NCBI GenBank assembly: GCA_009760855.2
Contig: WPIO01000127.1
Span: forward strand, 867,501 to 897,500
Length of the DNA stretch: 30,000 nt
DNA from: Cristatella mucedo
Taxonomy: Eukaryota; Bryozoa; Phylactolaemata; Cristatellidae
Direction: 5' to 3'
How positions within the stretch are numbered: the stretch's first letter is position 1; every line of letters begins with the position of its first letter. The translations under genes and the position numbers were made by a program. Under the pieces are notes generated by a model. The model searched no databases and was not told where the DNA came from. It saw nothing but the letters and a program-made list of their open reading frames with translations. This document shows positions 27,633-30,000 of this stretch, piece after piece.

Positions 27633-28545
27633 CTAAGAACAAGCGGAAAGCTCATCGGCGCAGTGCCACGCGATCAGACGTAAACGAACGCGTGCAGAGA
27701 CTTGTCCATACGTCGACGTTCACTTGTAGAGAGAGACGCCGTTGCCGACGTGGCGTGCGGCTTTTGACGTCACCACGTCAGAACGAGGCCGCAAACGCAG
27801 CGCTCCTCGCGGTGCTCAGCGGTCTCAGCCCACGCGCGACTCAGATGAGCGACGCCCGAAACTCGCGGCGCGGCGCTAGCTTCTCGCTAGGTGCTAGGTA
27901 CAGATTTTTCGCAGGCATGCCGATAGTGCATAGCGATGAAAGTGGTAACAACAGTAGACTATCTGTCGAGCGTCCGGCGAGCGGAGAACTGAGTCTCTAA
28001 CCGGGCGTTTTACGCCTCGCTACAAGTGAAACAGTAACTGAGAATGGCTAGCCTGCGCGGTGTCGCGTGCTCAGGCGAGAAGGCGCTAAGCGCGCGCTAG
28101 CTTCACGCTTGGGCAAGCAAGCATTCGAGAGCACAGAGCAATGCAACCGGGGCCGCCGTCATAGAAGGAGCCACGTTAAGTAAAATTCACTGAGTTATGA
28201 ACAGGTTATGCAGTCAAAACAAGAAAAGAACTCTCAGTTAGCAGGGCCAATGGAGAGCTCGTCTGCAAAGCTTTATTAGAAAAGCGTCGTACAAGAACGC
28301 GCAGAGTGCTTCATCGAGCTGCGACTACAGTGGAGAACATTTGAAGCCAGGCAAGAGAGTGAACGAGCCGGGAGGTAATTGCAGACTGCCGTTGACGGCG
28401 AACTGAACAGCTGACAAACCAAAAGCTATTATTCATGCGTTGCTAGGCGACTGCGAGACGAACCGGAAGCGCCGGCGCTGCGAGAGGACGCTCTGGAAGC
28501 GACGGGGTCACTTGCGAACGCTGATGCCAGCTAGCTAAGAGACGG
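27633..28545. other. CpG-rich region 5' of the gene B exons; no exon recognised
   Basis: GC- and CpG-rich to about 28130, then mixed. As the minus-strand upstream side of the TNFSF-like exons it is intron or an undetected exon. AATAAA on the minus strand at about 28270-28277 could end another transcript. The plus-strand open segment 27593-28000 is basic and compositional. Confidence 0.35.
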
Positions 28546-28720
28546 CGAGCCGTGATGGAGCACTGGGTAAGGCGGTTGCTTTTCACGACCGAGGTCGTGG
28601 GTTCGAAACCTGCGGTGGGTGATCTTGTATCGCCGCTGCAAGCAGTGGCGATACGGCTCTTCTGTCGCTATACAAAAGAAGAGACTGTTAAATCAGTTGG
28701 TATTTATTTATTTATTTAAG
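28546..28720 (+). mobile_element. tRNA-derived SINE, copy 4, full length
   Basis: The head runs GAGCCGTGATGGAGCACTGGG (A-box region), then B box GGTTCGAAACC at about 28601-28611. The body stem is TATCGCCGC / GTGGCGATA with one G-T pair, followed by GGCTCTTCTGTCGCTATACAAAAG, a GACTGTTAAATCAG block and a (TTTA)n tail at 28701-28720. The head resembles a tRNA gene but has no complete acceptor stem and continues into the SINE body, so it is not a functional tRNA. Confidence 0.92.
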
Positions 28721-28786
28721 CGGCGTTGACCGCTAAATAAGAGGCTCGCAGAGTGCATTCACTGCTCGGCAGGGAGTCGGCAAAGG

Positions 28787-29010
28787 TCAGACAGCGCTGG
28801 ATGGTATGACGTTGCAGCCACGTCGTTGATGACGAACGGGAAGAGTCGCCGCTGCGCTTCGGATCACTGGCAGAAGATTAGGGTTGCTGACTGAGAGTCT
28901 CGATTGGAGGAAATAGCAGTAGGTTAGGCGCGATGGTACGAACGCTTGATCTTGTTTGGCTTTCGTACTCTTATCGAAGCAGGCCATGATTTTGGCTCTC
29001 TGCTGAGCTT
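28787..29010 (-). pseudogene. Strongly decayed LINE C-terminal fragment
   Basis: Minus-strand translation gives A-K-I-M-A-C-F-D-K-S-T-K, then Q-A-F-V-P-S-R-L-T-Y-C-Y and I-R-S-A-A-A-T-L, which line up with A-K-I-R-A-C-L-D..., H-A-F-V-T-S-R-L-D-F-C-N and V-Q-N-S-A-A of family A. It is more diverged than the other copies, so it is either older or from another family. Confidence 0.65.
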
Positions 29011-29179
29011 GGACTCTGACGTCTTGACTGAACAAGTGGAGGCAATTGGAGCATCCAAAGAGAAATCCTTTAGAATGGTATGCCAAGATAAGGGTCAGCC
29101 GGTACTGCGGCGACACTAGATGAAAAGATCTTGCCGGTTTTCTGAATTTAGGATGACACTAGGTTTGCTCGTAACTATT

Positions 29180-29312
29180 CCACTTTACAACTCATCATTC
29201 GGTCGTGCTTTCCTAACAGCATCTGCAAAGTGTAGAGAAAAAGATTCACTTCTCGTAGGGCGCTGTGGAACTGTGCATCCTTACTATAATTGTGTTGTTA
29301 TTATTATTAGCT
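29180..29312 (+). mobile_element. Family A LINE 3' UTR and tail
   Basis: ACTCATCATTCGGTCGTGC, GCAAAGTGTAGAG and AGATTCACTTCTCGTAGGGCGC follow the order of the family A 3' UTR and terminal motif, ending in TTGTTATTATTATTAG. No coding part is included. Confidence 0.75.
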
Positions 29313-30000
29313 ACTCATCTTACCGTTGTTAAGTAGACTTGAAATTAAAAGATCGACAACGGCTACTAGTACCACCAGTTTTCAACGATCTCCGGGATAT
29401 GAAACGGAACACAACGTTCTGGTATAGGAGCGAGCAGCGAGAGCTGTGAAAGCAGTGAAGCGTTGACTCACTGTTGCCTCGTCTCAGCGACGGTGGAAAT
29501 GTCACAGCCTCGTCACATATCAGACTGTGACCAAACTAATGGTTTATTGAAACTATGACACCGGATGTCCTTTGAGTAAAAAACCACGTGCAAGTGACTT
29601 CAGTAATTCTCCCCGCCTACGTTGATGTAGCCATATGCCAGGATGAGGTACCTCTCGCGGATTCTCGCGATGCGATTTCTGTAGTTCAATTTACACGCTG
29701 CCTTTTGGCGGATCGAGCTAAGCGGGGGGGGGAGGCGAGCATCCGGCTTTTTGCTACTTAGCAATAGTTTTCTAGCTTCGTCACGTCAGCACGCGAAATG
29801 CAATCTTACCGAGGTGATAAAAGGTCTGCGGCGTCTGTCTTGAAACCACAGAACTCTCCGAATTTAGCTCTAAAATTAAGACAGTGACTGAACTTTATTA
29901 CAGGCAATGGAATTTTTCAGCCGGTCATCTCGCCGTACGCTTGATCTTTTGGGGGGCCAATTCGCTGCTTCTGTATTTGCCAAATCATTCGCTTCATCGA
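29313..30000. other. No feature recognised to the right edge
   Basis: This is mixed sequence with a poly-G run at about 29724-29732. No ORF of note on either strand. Confidence 0.4.

Noticed and set aside
28546-28630. Functional tRNA gene
   Set aside because: A- and B-box-like blocks exist but no acceptor stem closes, and the same sequence continues into a SINE body found at three other places.

Overview
The window reads as animal nuclear DNA, most likely from an invertebrate. It has GT-AG introns, CpG-rich islands, long microsatellites, many decayed LINE pieces of the L2/CR1/Rex1 type, tRNA-derived SINEs, a solo LTR and a satellite array. It has no operons, Shine-Dalgarno sites or dense ORFs. 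CpG is common outside the islands too, which fits an invertebrate better than a vertebrate. I cannot name the species.

Host genes: the only convincing host coding sequence is on the minus strand and belongs to the TNF-ligand (TNFSF) type. At 27056-27632 two exons separated by a 137-bp GT-AG intron encode most of a TNF homology domain, including the G-V-Y-F-V-Y-A-Q core strand and a G-L-V-Q-L C-terminus ending exactly at the stop codon. At 2338-2504 a second exon has the same start and end phases, the same C-x-x-A-x-G-x-x-x-C opening and a matching G-H-Y-Y-V-C-A-Q end. It is therefore a paralogous exon of a second TNFSF-like gene. A GC-rich open segment at 7644-8303 could be a type II membrane anchor exon, but this is weak. 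Upstream exons of the 27-kb gene and the last exon of the 2.3-kb gene were not found and may lie outside the window.

Repeats, left to right: 0-2.7 kb is a CpG-rich zone with a degenerate repeat and a recent 136-bp tandem duplication. 4-12.6 kb holds LINE pieces in both orientations, a 53-bp higher-order minisatellite, the first SINE copy and a 42-bp perfect palindrome. 13-17 kb has a SINE, CpG-rich unique sequence and long GA/TA/CA tracts. 17.3-20.6 kb is the longest LINE (minus strand; endonuclease, reverse transcriptase and C-terminal domain), disrupted by point mutations and by a 436-bp solo LTR with a 5-bp target duplication. 20.9-23.5 kb has a SINE with a duplicated B box, more LINE pieces and a tRNA-like/LINE-tail composite. 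24.27-26.14 kb is an array of about 170-175-bp units that switches orientation at a CCCGGG centre. 26.8-28.5 kb is the TNFSF-like gene and a CpG-rich flank. 28.5-29.3 kb has a fourth SINE copy and LINE remnants.

Most of the window is thus layered retrotransposon debris around two TNFSF-like loci. Many LINE copies are only the terminal 60-90 bp. These share a hairpin-like motif (AGAGATTGAGTTCTCT followed by GCGC-TTTATCAA or GCGCTATACAAA), and the SINE family carries a similar 3' motif, which suggests the SINE uses a resident LINE for mobilisation.
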